64,000 bases of DNA, from NCBI RefSeq assembly GCF_008704495.1, contig NZ_CP023699.1:4526001-4590000 (forward strand), in the 5' to 3' direction. The notes under the pieces were generated by a model. The model searched no databases and was not told where the DNA came from. It was given only the letters and a program-made list of their open reading frames with translations. This document shows positions 47,901 through 55,420 of this stretch, one piece after another. The DNA comes from Streptomyces kanamyceticus (GTDB lineage: Bacteria; Actinomycetota; Actinomycetes; Streptomycetales; Streptomycetaceae). Both the position numbers and the translations under genes were made by a program. Position 1 is the first letter of the stretch. Every line of letters begins with the position of its first letter.

Positions 47901-50681
47901 GGCCGTCGCCGTGCGGGTGGCCGCGCTCGGGTCCGGGCCGCCCGTCACCGTCGCCGTGTTCTCCGGCGCCGCCGTCGCGTCCGCGTCGAGGATGCCGCTC
48001 AGGTCCCACTGGCGGCTGACGCCCGGCGGGATGTCCACGACCGTGCAGGTGAACTCGCCGTCGGCGAGCGTGCAGGTCGACGAGCCGTTCATGCGCGCGT
48101 TCGTCACGCCCGTCGGAACGCGGTCCTTCAGCACCACGTTCCGGGCCACGGAGGGTCCTGTGTTCTTCAGTGTGACCCGCCAGGTGACCTCCTTGCCCGG
48201 TACGACGGGCGAGGTGGTCAGCACCTTGGTGAGCTGCAGCCCCGCCTTGGGGTCGGCGTTCAGGCTGGAGTCGGAGCGGCACGAGGACTTGCAGTTGGCG
48301 TCCGTCGTGTCCGCGGGCCGGGTCACGAACGCGCTGTTCTGGAGCTGTCCCGTCGTGTCGGCGGGCACGGTCCCCGTGACGGTGTACGTCACGGCTCTGC
48401 CCGGCGCGATGTCGACGAGCCGGTCGATGGGCCCCGTGCCCGAGGTCGTGGTGCCGCACGAGGTGGTGCCGCCGCCGTCCGCCTTGCAGCTCCAGGTGAA
48501 GTCCTTCAGCGGTCCTGTCAGGCTGTCGGTCACGCGGGCGCCGATCGCGGGCGCGGGACCGGAGTTGACGATCCTGATGGTGTAGGTGAGCGGCTCGCCC
48601 GCCACGTACGAACCCGTCGCCGGGGTCTTGGTGACGCTCAGGCCGACCTCGGTGATCCACTGGAGGACGATCTCGCCGTTGCCGCCGTTGGTCGGGCCGC
48701 CCCCGTCGCCGATGCCGGAGCGGTAGAACGTCTCGCCACGGCCGCCGGACGTGCCGCCCTGCTGGTTGGCCGCGCTCGAACCGCCGCCTACCGTACGGCC
48801 GTTGGTGACGCCGTCGCCGCCGATGAAGCCGGAACCCCCGCCGCCCGCGCCGTTGAGATCGGTGGCCCCGGACGCCAACTGGCAGCGGCCGCCGCCGCCA
48901 CCGAAGTACCCGCCACCGCCACCGCCACCGCCCTCGTTGCTCGCGGCGGAGCCGCCGTCGCCTCCCCAGCGCGACCTGCCCGCCTTCGGAGCGGTGACGC
49001 AGCCGCCCTGGGTCGCGGCCGCGCCGCCCGCGGTCTGGGTGCCGCCGCGGCCCGAGTACGCGGGCCGGTTGTCCTCGCCGCCGCTGTTGCCGCCGCCACC
49101 GCCCGGTACGGGGGTCTGGGTGTCCGCGCCGGGCGACGCGCCGCCGCCACCGCCCGCGACCAGCGGCATGGCCCATTCGCCGGACTTCCTGGTCCACACC
49201 GCGGACAGGCCGCCGCCGCTCGCGCCGTTCGCCTCCGTCCGCCCCGCGCCGCCGGGGCCCCCGTACCCGTAAGGAGTGGCCGTGCTGTCCATCTGGCCGC
49301 CCTGGCCGACCATCATGGTCAGCTCCTGGCCGGGCGTGACGGCCAGCGTGCCGAGGGTGAACCCGCCGCCACCGCCGCCCCGTTGGCCGGTGTAGTAGGA
49401 GGTCTTGGTGCCGCCACCGCCCGCGCCCCACATCCGCGCCTGCACGGACGTCACCCCGTCCGGCACCGTGAAGGCCTCGTCGGCGCCCGAGTACGTGAAG
49501 CGGCGGCAGTCCGTCGCCCACGGCTCGGGCGTGCAGTTCTCCGCCGCCCGTCCGGCGCCGCGGCGCTCGGTGCGCGGCGCGGGTCCCTTCGCCGAGGTGG
49601 GCCCCTTCGCCGAGGTGGATCCCTTCGCCGAGGCAGATCCCTTCGCCGGGGCGGTCCGCTCACGCCGCGGCCCTGGCGGCGCCGCGCTCTTGTCGGCCTT
49701 CAGCTCGGCCTTCAGCGCCGAACTCCCGTCACTCTTCGGACTCTTGCCCGTCCTCGCGGCCGCGCTCCCGCCCGTCTCCGGAGTCGCGCTCCCCCCGGCC
49801 TCAGGCGCCGCCTCGATCCACACCTTCGCGGCCCGCAGCGCACGCCCACCGGCCGTCTCCACGCTCCCCTGGACCTCGTCCCCGTCCCCGCCCCCCGTCA
49901 CCTTCGCCCGGTACGAGACCTGCGGGGCGTCACCCGAGAACGCGACGACGAGGCGGGCCCCCGACGTTCCCGCCGCTCCCGGCACTCCCGCCGCTCCCGC
50001 CGCTCCTCCGCGCGCCACCACCGTCACCTTCGACGTGTCCTGGCCGCGGTGCGCCGGATACCCGAGCCCGCTCAGGTCGAGCAGCCCGTCCCTCACCTTC
50101 CTCTTGGTGAAGCCCTTCAGCGGGCTGCCCGCCGCGTCCCGCACGGTCACCGTCACCGCGCGAGAACCACCCGCCGCGCCGTCGACCCGCACAGCGCGCC
50201 AGCCCCGTACGTGCAGGGAGTCCGCCCGCCCGTCGGCGTAGAACGCGCCGGGATCGACCGCCACCTTCGCCGCGCCGCCCGCGAAAGGCGCTCCCGCGAC
50301 CGTGGCGGGCCCTTCGACGCCCGTCGGGTAACGCCCCGTCAGACTCAGTCCACCGGAGGTCACTTGGCCGGTCACACCCGGCGGGGTGCGCAGCGATCCT
50401 GGCTCGTACGACAACCTGTGGTCGATGCGGTCCGTGAGCGCGAGGTCCGGATCGCCCGCCGCCAGGTCGGGGAGGTTGATCACCCAACGTGACGTCCCGC
50501 CCGCGGCCACGCGCGTCAGCGGCATGCCGCCGGTGCCCACCGGATACTTGCCCTCGCCCGCGACGGCGGCCTCGCGGCGCGCCGCCGCGTCGGCCCAACT
50601 GCCCGCCTGCGCCCAGGAAGGCAGGCCGACGAGCAGCGCGAGCACCAAGCCCAGAACGTGCAGTCTGCGGGCGTGAGTCAT
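41937..50681 (-). CDS. Giant wall-anchored surface protein with DUF11 repeats and LPPTG sorting signal
   Basis: A 2914-residue exported protein. The ATG at 50681 follows GGAGG by 9 bases, and a signal peptide follows (LHVLGLVLALLVGLPSWAQA). Residues ~30-390 are beta-rich, then a low-complexity SAKG repeat linker. Residues ~397-674 form a glycine-rich domain (VQARMWGAGGGG and many Gly runs). From ~677 to ~2860 there are 17 DUF11/conserved-repeat modules; twelve (about 814-2300) are close copies carrying TSPVVPGE-x-I-x-WRVTVKN-x-GPSRAR. The C-terminus has LPPTG near 2872, a hydrophobic helix and an Arg-rich tail. This is a sortase substrate, likely an adhesin or stalk on the mycelial surface. 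The large frames on the opposite strand are shadows. Confidence 0.93.
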   Translation of the reverse strand: MTHARRLHVLGLVLALLVGLPSWAQAGSWADAAARREAAVAGEGKYPVGTGGMPLTRVAAGGTSRWVINLPDLAAGDPDLALTDRIDHRLSYEPGSLRTPPGVTGQVTSGGLSLTGRYPTGVEGPATVAGAPFAGGAAKVAVDPGAFYADGRADSLHVRGWRAVRVDGAAGGSRAVTVTVRDAAGSPLKGFTKRKVRDGLLDLSGLGYPAHRGQDTSKVTVVARGGAAGAAGVPGAAGTSGARLVVAFSGDAPQVSYRAKVTGGGDGDEVQGSVETAGGRALRAAKVWIEAAPEAGGSATPETGGSAAARTGKSPKSDGSSALKAELKADKSAAPPGPRRERTAPAKGSASAKGSTSAKGPTSAKGPAPRTERRGAGRAAENCTPEPWATDCRRFTYSGADEAFTVPDGVTSVQARMWGAGGGGTKTSYYTGQRGGGGGGFTLGTLAVTPGQELTMMVGQGGQMDSTATPYGYGGPGGAGRTEANGASGGGLSAVWTRKSGEWAMPLVAGGGGGASPGADTQTPVPGGGGGNSGGEDNRPAYSGRGGTQTAGGAAATQGGCVTAPKAGRSRWGGDGGSAASNEGGGGGGGGYFGGGGGRCQLASGATDLNGAGGGGSGFIGGDGVTNGRTVGGGSSAANQQGGTSGGRGETFYRSGIGDGGGPTNGGNGEIVLQWITEVGLSVTKTPATGSYVAGEPLTYTIRIVNSGPAPAIGARVTDSLTGPLKDFTWSCKADGGGTTSCGTTTSGTGPIDRLVDIAPGRAVTYTVTGTVPADTTGQLQNSAFVTRPADTTDANCKSSCRSDSSLNADPKAGLQLTKVLTTSPVVPGKEVTWRVTLKNTGPSVARNVVLKDRVPTGVTNARMNGSSTCTLADGEFTCTVVDIPPGVSRQWDLSGILDADATAAPENTATVTGGPDPSAATRTATASPSTAAPEAGLEVTKVLVTSPVVPGGQIEWRVSVKNSGPSRARNVVVKDTVPDGVTATSMPGCTLASGVYTCAAVEIAAGGTKTWTLKGTLDADATATPTNTVKVTGGPDPSASERTAVASPSASPDGRASLTVTKTLVTSPVVPGEEIEWRVSVKNDGPSRARNVVVKDTVPDGVTATSMAGCTLASGVYTCAAVEIAAGGTKTWTLKGTLDADATTTPTNTVKVTGGPDPSASERTATASPTSSPDARAALEITKVLLTSPVVPGEQIRWRVTVKNTGPSRARNVVVRDTVPADVSRPRMRAEADDTDCPLTGSTAVCPAVELAPGASVSYLLTGVLDPGATKTPVNTATVTGGPDPSAATRTATASATASPAGRASLTVTKVLLTSPVVAGQTIQWRVTVRNSGPSTARDIVVRDRIPASVTAPRKMADSDGTECPITADEAVCPAFDLAVGATKTFTVTGVLSSEATKTPTNTVTVTGGPDPSASEHTAVASPSESLTRRADLTLSKTLLTSPVVPGGQIRWRVTVKNDGPSRAREVQVNDPIPDGVSKASMTADDDGTSCPVTAGTAKCPEVELAVDATKSYTLTATLDADATATPTNTAFVTGGPDPSTGNNTATAVPSQSPDGQARLRLSKVLLTSPVVPGERIQWRVTVKNDGPSRARNVVVEDRVPASVEDATLTDDANSAACPISSRTATCPAIELAVGASRSYTLSGTLAEDATSVPVNTATATGGPDPDDATHTATASPSGSLDPRARISISKTLITSPVVPGGEIEWRVTVTNNGPSRARNLVVRDRIPAGVSEPRFRATTDEECPVTDDEAVCPAFDLAVGASRTFVLTGTLAPGETSAPENTATVTGGPDPSAATRTAVASPSTATGRASLSVTKVLLTSPVVPGERIQWKVTVKNGGPSRARDVVVRDRVPTDVNSPSMDGASDCTLTSGEYVCAAVDIAPGASKSWTLSGTLDADATVAPVNSVTVTGGPDPSASERTAVASPSESAERRASLSVTKVLLTSPVVPGERIQWRVTVKNGGPSRARNVVVKDTVPDGVLRPSMTGDSACTRSGAVFTCDAVEIPAGGSKSWTLSGTLDADATAAPSNSVTVTGGPDPSASERTAVASPSESVTGRASLSVSKVLLTSPVVPGERIQWKVTVTNDGPSRARGVVVRDAVPDGVSKASMSGSSECALASGEFTCAAVDIAVGASKSWTLSGTLASSATKAPANSATVTGGPDPNTPTHTAVASPTGEVSGRTSLTISKVLVTSPVLPGGRIEWRITAKNDGPSDAPVVNVVEKTPDGVTDATMTGGTEPCTAFGSNGFLCSESIAAGASVTWTLAGTLDRKAKEAPANTVTMIEGPVPRDTVTGTTASASPVAAQRVEISKKADHTSVGATGTVKYTVTVANTGGNDVTGVRVVDDLTDVVDDAAYNEDARAASGTTSYAEPRLTWTGDIARGESATFTYSVTVPEKLLAGGDRKLVNTVSSDVPGGNCPAGSPEAECTVTVGVSDLSLSKSVSPRLPKPGEQVTYTVEVRNGGTAPYRDYTLSDDLSGVLDDAEWNDDARASSGPAPVLDPVREKLTWTGDIAAGGTVTLTYSVTADRLPRGDARLKNRVTSPEPGANCPPGAAKPGPECGTDSGLPRLRVEHHADQTAARRGDRVAYVATITNTGKAAADKPVFFIGIDDVVDDATLVGDPAADRGTARVVDRVERAGTGAVRAGTGAVRAAAPHTHEKLIRWEDGGLAPGQKATVRYSAEVKRTDHGNRILTSYLWTPFDPSNCPTDTHDRQECLVTTRVSLLDFKKSVLGGTSPKPGEKVTYTVEVTNKGTAAFQDAGFTDDLSGVLDDATYNGDASASEGRVSYAPPVLRWTGTLPAGGRVTVTYSFTVKAKPGDRTLENGVVATGPGTNCPKGSTARDCRAGTVKITLPPEPPGPSPSPTTPVLPPTGTDDHSTALAIAAALAGLLGLALVLLARSRGTAVRRGRRH

Positions 50682-50880
50682 GCGGGCATGCCTCCGTGGC
50701 GGGCCGGGCACGCCGCTGACGGAGAGTCACCGCACGCACTCGATCGTTACTTTCCGTCACAGCAAGCCATGGTGGGTCGCCGAGCGAACAATCCGACATG
50801 ACGTCAGTACGTCAATTCATCCGCCCGGCCCACACCTCTGCCCCCCTCTGGCCGCGCGCCCTGCCGCCGCCCGCGCCGCG

Positions 50881-51498
50881 TCAGCCCTCGGCGGGGAGCG
50901 CGTCCAGGAGGTGCAGCCTGGCGTCCTTGGTGGTGACGCTGCCGCAGACCACCCGGGCCCCGTCCACCGTCACGCCACCGCCCACGGCCGCGGCGGCCGT
51001 CACCCGCACGCCGTCCCTGAGCGTCGGATACGCCTGCCCCGCCACCAGGTCCTCCCTGGTCAGATCCTGCGCGACGATCAGCGAACGCACCGTGTCGCCC
51101 GCCTCGCGGGGCCGCGCGAGGGCCTTGCGGCGCTCGGCGGGCAGCTTGCCGAAGGCGGCGTCCGTGGGGGCGAAGACCGTCACGTTCTGCATGGACCGGA
51201 ACATGTCCTCGGCCTTGGCGTCCTTCACGAGCGCCGCGAACCCGGAGAGCTGCGGCATCGAGTCGATCGCCGCGAGGACCGGGGTCTTCCCCAGCGCGGC
51301 GGCGTTCGCCGCGCCCGGCGCGACCTCCGGGCAGGCCGAGCCGAACGCCTTGTCGTCACGGCGCGGGCCCTCCACCGCGGAGCCGGGGAAGTTCGCGCCG
51401 CTCCCGGCGCAGCCGGCCACCGTGAGGAGGGCCAGCAGGGCCCCGGCGGGGGCGAGTGCGGGGGCGAATGCGCGGGCGGGGCGACGCGGGGGTGCCAT
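50881..51498 (-). CDS. Fasciclin (FAS1) domain lipoprotein
   Basis: A 205-residue lipoprotein: lipobox LTVAGC with Cys at 30. The FAS1 domain covers residues 70-200 (DSMPQLSGFAALVKDAKAED, VTVFAPTDAAFGKLP, RSLIVAQDLTREDL, DARLHLLDALP). FAS1 domains mediate adhesion or polymer binding. Its position 200 bp downstream of no obvious operon partner but beside the giant surface protein suggests both act at the cell surface. GGAG lies upstream of the ATG at 51498. Confidence 0.92.
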   Translation of the reverse strand: MAPPRRPARAFAPALAPAGALLALLTVAGCAGSGANFPGSAVEGPRRDDKAFGSACPEVAPGAANAAALGKTPVLAAIDSMPQLSGFAALVKDAKAEDMFRSMQNVTVFAPTDAAFGKLPAERRKALARPREAGDTVRSLIVAQDLTREDLVAGQAYPTLRDGVRVTAAAAVGGGVTVDGARVVCGSVTTKDARLHLLDALPAEG

Positions 51499-51627
51499 GA
51501 GCGGCTCCGTTCCTCAGGGGCGTGCGGTCACCGCGACAGGATGCGCAATGACCGCCCGTTCCCCTCGGTACGGACCCGGCGGGTCGGCACGGAGTGCCCG
51601 TCCGGGCCAGTTCGGTGCGGTTCGGCT

Positions 51628-51693
51628 GTGCCCCGAAGGGGCGCGGGGCCGTGACATGTGCGGCTCCGCCGCGTGGGCGCGACCAGCCACGAG
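51628..51693. repeat. Dispersed Streptomyces intergenic repeat copy
   Basis: gtgccccgaaggggcgcggg then gccgtgacatgtgcggctcc and gcgcgaccagccacgag. The central part matches, in reverse complement, the copy at 36613-36653 nearly base for base, and its ends match the last unit of the 17.3-kb array. Intergenic between the FAS1 gene and a small basic-protein gene. Confidence 0.75.
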
Positions 51694-51730
51694 GCACCCG
51701 CGGACGTGGACCGTACTTCCCGCGGAGCGC

Positions 51731-51877
51731 TCAGTGCCTGCCCCGCAGCTTCCCCAGGAGCCGCCTCGCCTGGGCGCGGCGCTTGGGGTCGCGGGAGGCC
51801 CGCTGGGCCTCGCGGACGGCCCGCTGCCCCTCGGGGCTGCGGAGGAACCGCCTGACGCGGGAGAGCAGTCCGGACAT
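51731..51877 (-). CDS. Small basic protein (48 aa)
   Basis: Forty-eight residues (starting MSGLLSRVRRFLRSPEGQ), with about one third Arg/Lys and an amphipathic helical look. AGGAGG lies only 4 bases before the ATG, the strongest ribosome-binding site in the neighbourhood, which supports translation. No cysteine, signal peptide or known domain was seen. It sits between the FAS1 and tipA genes on the same strand. It could bind nucleic acid or membrane; function unknown. Confidence 0.6.
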   Translation of the reverse strand: MSGLLSRVRRFLRSPEGQRAVREAQRASRDPKRRAQARRLLGKLRGRH

Positions 51878-51985
51878 GGGTCCTCCTGGGTGTGCGAACG
51901 GTGCGTACCCGCAGTGTCGGCCAGGCGCCCCGCCCTGTCACGACCCGGGTCCCCCCGGGCCGCCGCTTTCCCGGCCCTGGTCCCG

Positions 51986-52762
51986 TCACGCCCCGGCGGA
52001 AACCCACCCGTTCCGGGCCGCGTTGGCGATGATCGCGTCCCGCAGGTAGACCGCGAGCCCCGGCCTGACCGCCTCGTAGAACGCGGTGAAGCGCTCGTCC
52101 GCGACGTACATCTCACCGAGACAGGTGTGCAGTTCGTGCGAGCACTGGTAGTGGCTCGACGTGATGAGAGCCCGGTGCGCCTCGGCCGCGTCCATCGCCT
52201 CTTCGGAGTCGGCGGGGACGCCCCGGGCGAGCAGCTCGCCGATGCGGGCGTGCACCGCGTCCATCTCGCCGTTGATGCGCTTCCAGTCCTCCTTCGTGTA
52301 CGAGGCGGTCTTGCGCTGCGACTCCTTGTAGGCGTCCGTGTCGCCCCAGCGCCGCTCGACCTCCTCCGCGTACTGGTCGGGGTCGTGGTCTCCGAAGACC
52401 TCGAACTTCTCCTCGGGCGTGAGGTTGGTGCCCATCTTCTTCGCCTCCATGGCGGTCTCGACGGCGGCGGCCATCTCCTGGAGCTTGTGGATCCGCGCGG
52501 TCAGCAGCTCGTGCTGGCGGCGCAGGTGTTCCCGCGGGTCCGTGTGCGGGTCGTCCAGGAGGGCCGCCACCTCGTCGAGGGGGAAGCCGAGCTCCCGGTA
52601 GAACAGGATCTGCTGCAGCCGGTCCAGGTCGTCGTCGCTGTAGCGCCGGTGCCCCGCGTGGCTTCGCTCGCCGGGGGCGAGCAGGCCGATCTCGTCGTAG
52701 TGGTGCAGCGTGCGCACCGTCACTCCGGCGAAACCGGCGACCTGTCCCACGGAGTAGCTCAT
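51986..52762 (-). CDS. tipA: MerR-family thiopeptide-sensing regulator TipA
   Basis: A 258-residue regulator. Residues 1-110 are a MerR helix-turn-helix and coiled coil (MSYSVGQVAGFAGVTVRTLH, ERSHAGHRRYSDDDLDRLQQ). Residues 110-258 are the TipAS thiopeptide-binding domain (NLTPEEKFEVFGDHDPDQY, HYQCSHELHTCLGEMYV). Cys207 and Cys214 fall at the positions of the thiostrepton-reactive cysteines of S. lividans TipAL. ATG 52762 is chosen because the promoter's -10 region lies downstream of the alternative ATG at 52807. An internal start giving the short TipAS form is expected near residue 110. It activates its own promoter when thiopeptides bind (established for the family). Confidence 0.95.
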   Translation of the reverse strand: MSYSVGQVAGFAGVTVRTLHHYDEIGLLAPGERSHAGHRRYSDDDLDRLQQILFYRELGFPLDEVAALLDDPHTDPREHLRRQHELLTARIHKLQEMAAAVETAMEAKKMGTNLTPEEKFEVFGDHDPDQYAEEVERRWGDTDAYKESQRKTASYTKEDWKRINGEMDAVHARIGELLARGVPADSEEAMDAAEAHRALITSSHYQCSHELHTCLGEMYVADERFTAFYEAVRPGLAVYLRDAIIANAARNGWVSAGA

Positions 52763-52795
52763 GGCTTCCGCCCTCTCTTCCTCGGTACGCGTCCC

Positions 52796-52826
52796 AGCCT
52801 CTGTCATCACGTCACGTGAGGTGCAA
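52796..52826 (-). promoter_or_regulatory. tipA promoter with 19-bp spacer and TipA operator
   Basis: On the minus strand TTGCAC (52826-52821) and GAGGCT (52801-52796) are 19 bp apart, the over-long spacing used by MerR-type activators. Between them lies TCACGTGACGTGA (52807-52819 on the plus strand), a 6-bp inverted repeat with one central base. The stretch TTGCACCTCACGT matches, from memory, the start of the well-known thiostrepton-inducible tipA promoter. Confidence 0.85.
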
Positions 52827-52851
52827 GTCCGCCGCCCACGGAGGCCGCCGT

Positions 52852-53643
52852 CTACTTGCTCAGCGCCGCGAACCTCCGCACCGCCAACGGCAGGAATACC
52901 CCCACGAGCACCACGGGCCACAGCACCGCGAGGAGTCCCGCGTGTTCCGCCGCCCAGGACGTGCTGACCACCCCCGGGTCGTTGCCGAACAGGTCGCGCG
53001 CCGCCGTGGCCGTCGCCGACATCGGGTTCCACTCGACAAGGGACCCGAGCCAGCCCGGCATGTTCTGCGGGATCGTGAAGGCGTTCGAGAAGAAGCTGAC
53101 GGGCCAGACCAGGATCTGCACGGCGACCACCAGCTCAGGGCGGCCCGCGACCATCGCCAGATGGATGCCGATCCACAGCATCGCGAACCGGAGGAGCAGG
53201 AGCAGCCCGACCGCGCCGAGCGCCCCGCCGAACGAGCCGTGCCAGCGCCAGCCGACGGCGAGCCCGACCCCGATCATGACCAGGAGCGAGGCGGTGGACT
53301 GCAGCATGTCCGCGACCGAACGCCCCACCAGGACGGCGCCGTTGGTCATCGGCATGGAGCGGAACCGGTCGATCACGCCCTTGTTCAGGTCTTGCGTGAC
53401 CGCGACCATCGTCGCGTCCAGGCCGAAGGCCATGGTCATCGCGAACATCCCGGGCACCAGGAACTCGGCGTACTCCCCCTCGATGCCCTTCCCGCCGCCG
53501 ATCAGGTAGTTGAACATCAGCAGCAGCATCACCGGGAAGACGAGCCCGACGACGACCTGCACGGGCTGCCGTGCCCAGTGCGCCAGTTCGCGCCGCGTCA
53601 TGGTCCAGGAGTCCGTCACGGCCCAGCTCATCGACGTACTCAC
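52852..53643 (-). CDS. ABC-2 type drug transporter permease (DrrB-like)
   Basis: A 263-residue permease with six predicted helices and the ABC-2 block [20 protein letters not shown] and [20 protein letters not shown]. It overlaps its ATPase gene by 4 bases (GTGA), so the pair is co-translated. It probably exports a hydrophobic compound together with that ATPase. It lies 90 bp upstream of tipA, but the tipA promoter between them suggests separate control. Confidence 0.93.
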   Translation of the reverse strand: MSTSMSWAVTDSWTMTRRELAHWARQPVQVVVGLVFPVMLLLMFNYLIGGGKGIEGEYAEFLVPGMFAMTMAFGLDATMVAVTQDLNKGVIDRFRSMPMTNGAVLVGRSVADMLQSTASLLVMIGVGLAVGWRWHGSFGGALGAVGLLLLLRFAMLWIGIHLAMVAGRPELVVAVQILVWPVSFFSNAFTIPQNMPGWLGSLVEWNPMSATATAARDLFGNDPGVVSTSWAAEHAGLLAVLWPVVLVGVFLPLAVRRFAALSK

Positions 53644-54629
53644 ACGCCCTCCTTCGTACGTTCCCTGGGCTCGCCCTCGTCCGTACGCTCCCCGGGCTCA
53701 CCCTCGCCCGTACGCCCCGTCAGGCTCAGGAACACCTCGTCCAGCGTGGGCCTGCGCACGGCCACGTCCTCCGCGTCGACGCCCGCGTCCTGCAGCGCCC
53801 GTACGACGCCGGTGAGCGCCTTCATCCGGTCCTCTGCCGGTGCGGAGACCAGCCTGCGGTCGGCGTCCACCGTCGCCCCGCCGGGCAACAGCTCCGCGAC
53901 GCGCGCCAGTTGGCCCGCGTCCCGCACCACCACGTCGATGCGGTCGCCGCCGAGGCGGGCCTTCAGCTCGTCGGCCGTGCCGTGCGCGATGACGCGGCCG
54001 CAGTCGATCACCGAGATCCGGTCGGCCAGCTGATCCGCCTCTTCCAGGTACTGCGTGGTCAGGAGCACGGTCGTGCCGCCGCCGACCAGCGAGCGCACCG
54101 ATTCCCACACCTCGGCGCGGCCGCGCGGGTCGAGGCCCGTGGTGGGCTCGTCGAGGAACAGCACCTCGGGGTCGGTGATGAGCGAGGCCGCGAGGTCGAG
54201 ACGGCGCCGCATGCCTCCGCTGTACCGCTTGACCGCCTTGCGTCCGGCGTCCGCGAGCCCGAACCGCTCCAGGAGCTCGTCGGCCCGCACGCGCGCGTGG
54301 CGGGCGCCCAGGTGGTGCAGCCGCCCGAACATGTCGAGGTTCTGCCGGCCGCTCAGCTCCTCGTCCACCGCGGCGTGCTGGCCGAGAAGGCCGATGCGCC
54401 CGCGCACCTCGTCGGGGCGGCGCCGCACGTCGTGCCCCGCGACCTCCACGCGCCCCTCGTCGGCCCGCAGCAGGGTGGCGAGCACGCGCACGGCGGTGGT
54501 CTTGCCCGCGCCGTTCGGGCCGAGCACGCCGTGCACGGTGCCGCGCCGCGCCACCAGGTCGAGGCCGTCCAGCGCGGCCTTCTCCCCGAACCTCTTCCGT
54601 AGTCCTTCGACGACGATCGCGTCCGTCAT
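53640..54629 (-). CDS. ABC transporter ATP-binding protein, DrrA-like
   Basis: A 329-residue ATPase of the daunorubicin-resistance subfamily. Walker [15 protein letters not shown] (residues 37-50), signature [16 protein letters not shown], Walker [18 protein letters not shown], and the DrrA-specific C-terminal region ([15 protein letters not shown]). The tail is a charged imperfect repeat ([20 protein letters not shown]). The start at 54629 lies just downstream of two inverted PadR operator copies, indicating PadR control. Confidence 0.95.
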   Translation of the reverse strand: MTDAIVVEGLRKRFGEKAALDGLDLVARRGTVHGVLGPNGAGKTTAVRVLATLLRADEGRVEVAGHDVRRRPDEVRGRIGLLGQHAAVDEELSGRQNLDMFGRLHHLGARHARVRADELLERFGLADAGRKAVKRYSGGMRRRLDLAASLITDPEVLFLDEPTTGLDPRGRAEVWESVRSLVGGGTTVLLTTQYLEEADQLADRISVIDCGRVIAHGTADELKARLGGDRIDVVVRDAGQLARVAELLPGGATVDADRRLVSAPAEDRMKALTGVVRALQDAGVDAEDVAVRRPTLDEVFLSLTGRTGEGEPGERTDEGEPRERTKEGV

Positions 54630-54655
54630 CCGACTCCCTCCGGTCCAGAGTCCAC

Positions 54656-54719
54656 CTAATCAAGTTTGACTAGATGGACGAAGGTAACCGGCCCGAAGTC
54701 ATTCGTCAAACTTGATTAG
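54656..54719. promoter_or_regulatory. Two inverted PadR-type operator copies before the ABC transporter operon
   Basis: ctaatcaagtttgac (54656-54670) and its exact reverse complement gtcaaacttgattag (54705-54719) are separated by 34 bp. Each arm extends to an imperfect 18-bp palindrome (ctaatcaagtttgactag). The pair fills the gap between the padR stop and the ATPase start; the right arm contains the padR stop codon. Confidence 0.85.
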
Positions 54720-55357
54720 CCGCGGTCCCCCGCGTGCGGCTCGCCCGTCCCGAAGGGGTTCTCCTCGCCCTCGGCGAGCACGCCGACGAACGGCTCGCCC
54801 TCGCCCGCGAAGGTGTACGCGCCGCCCTCGATGCGACCGATCAGACCCCTGGTCCACTCCGCGCCCGTGTCGGCCGAGTACACCCAGTAGTTCATGATCT
54901 CGCCGATGTGACCGAGCTGCCCGGGACCGTCCTCCGGGATGTAGTACTCGGTGACGGACGCGCGCCACCCCTCCATGCTGCGCACCCGCTCCTTGAGGAG
55001 AGCCACGACCTCCTCGCGCGGCAGGTCCACCATGAGGCCGATTCCCGACGTGAGGATGTCGGGCCGCTGGTCGTACTTGGTGAGGGACTCGCGGAGCAGG
55101 GAGCGGTACTCCTCCATGCCCTGCTCCGTGAGCTCGTACTCCGTGCGCGGCGGGCCGCCCGCCGTGGAGGGGGCGATCTCGTGCGCGTGCAGCATTCCCT
55201 GCTTGGCCAGCTGCTTCAGCGCGTGGTAGATCGATCCCGGCTTGGCGTTGGACCACTCATGGGCGCCCCAGTACTCCAGGTCGTTGCGGACCTGATAGCC
55301 GTGGGCGCGGCCGTGCTGACGCACGGCCCCCAGAACCAGCAGCCGGATCGCTGACAT
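54716..55357 (-). CDS. PadR-family transcriptional regulator
   Basis: A 213-residue repressor. The winged-helix domain occupies residues 1-85 (IRLLVLGAVRQHGRAHGYQV, GSIYHALKQLAKQGML, GGPPRTEYELTEQG), followed by a C-terminal helical dimerisation domain (DLPREEVVALLKERVRSMEG). It sits directly upstream of the ABC transporter pair on the same strand. A matching operator sequence occurs before padR and twice before the transporter, so it probably represses both and is released by the exported compound. Confidence 0.93.
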   Translation of the reverse strand: MSAIRLLVLGAVRQHGRAHGYQVRNDLEYWGAHEWSNAKPGSIYHALKQLAKQGMLHAHEIAPSTAGGPPRTEYELTEQGMEEYRSLLRESLTKYDQRPDILTSGIGLMVDLPREEVVALLKERVRSMEGWRASVTEYYIPEDGPGQLGHIGEIMNYWVYSADTGAEWTRGLIGRIEGGAYTFAGEGEPFVGVLAEGEENPFGTGEPHAGDRG

Positions 55358-55402
55358 GTACCGCGCCCTTCCGTCCGGCGCCCGAACCGTTCGGCACCCA
55401 GA

Positions 55403-55420
55403 GTCATCAATTTTGACTAG
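55403..55420. promoter_or_regulatory. Third PadR-type operator copy, upstream of padR
   Basis: gtcatcaattttgactag shares 15 of 18 positions with ctaatcaagtttgactag at 54656-54673. It lies 46-63 bp before the padR start and overlaps the stop codon of the DUF664 gene. Position suggests autorepression. Confidence 0.75.

Noticed and set aside
52763..52807. Longer TipA start at 52807 (MTEAGTRTEEERAEAM)
   Set aside because: It lies upstream of the likely -10 element of the tipA promoter, so it would not be transcribed from it. The ATG at 52762 also gives exact residue agreement for Cys207 and Cys214.
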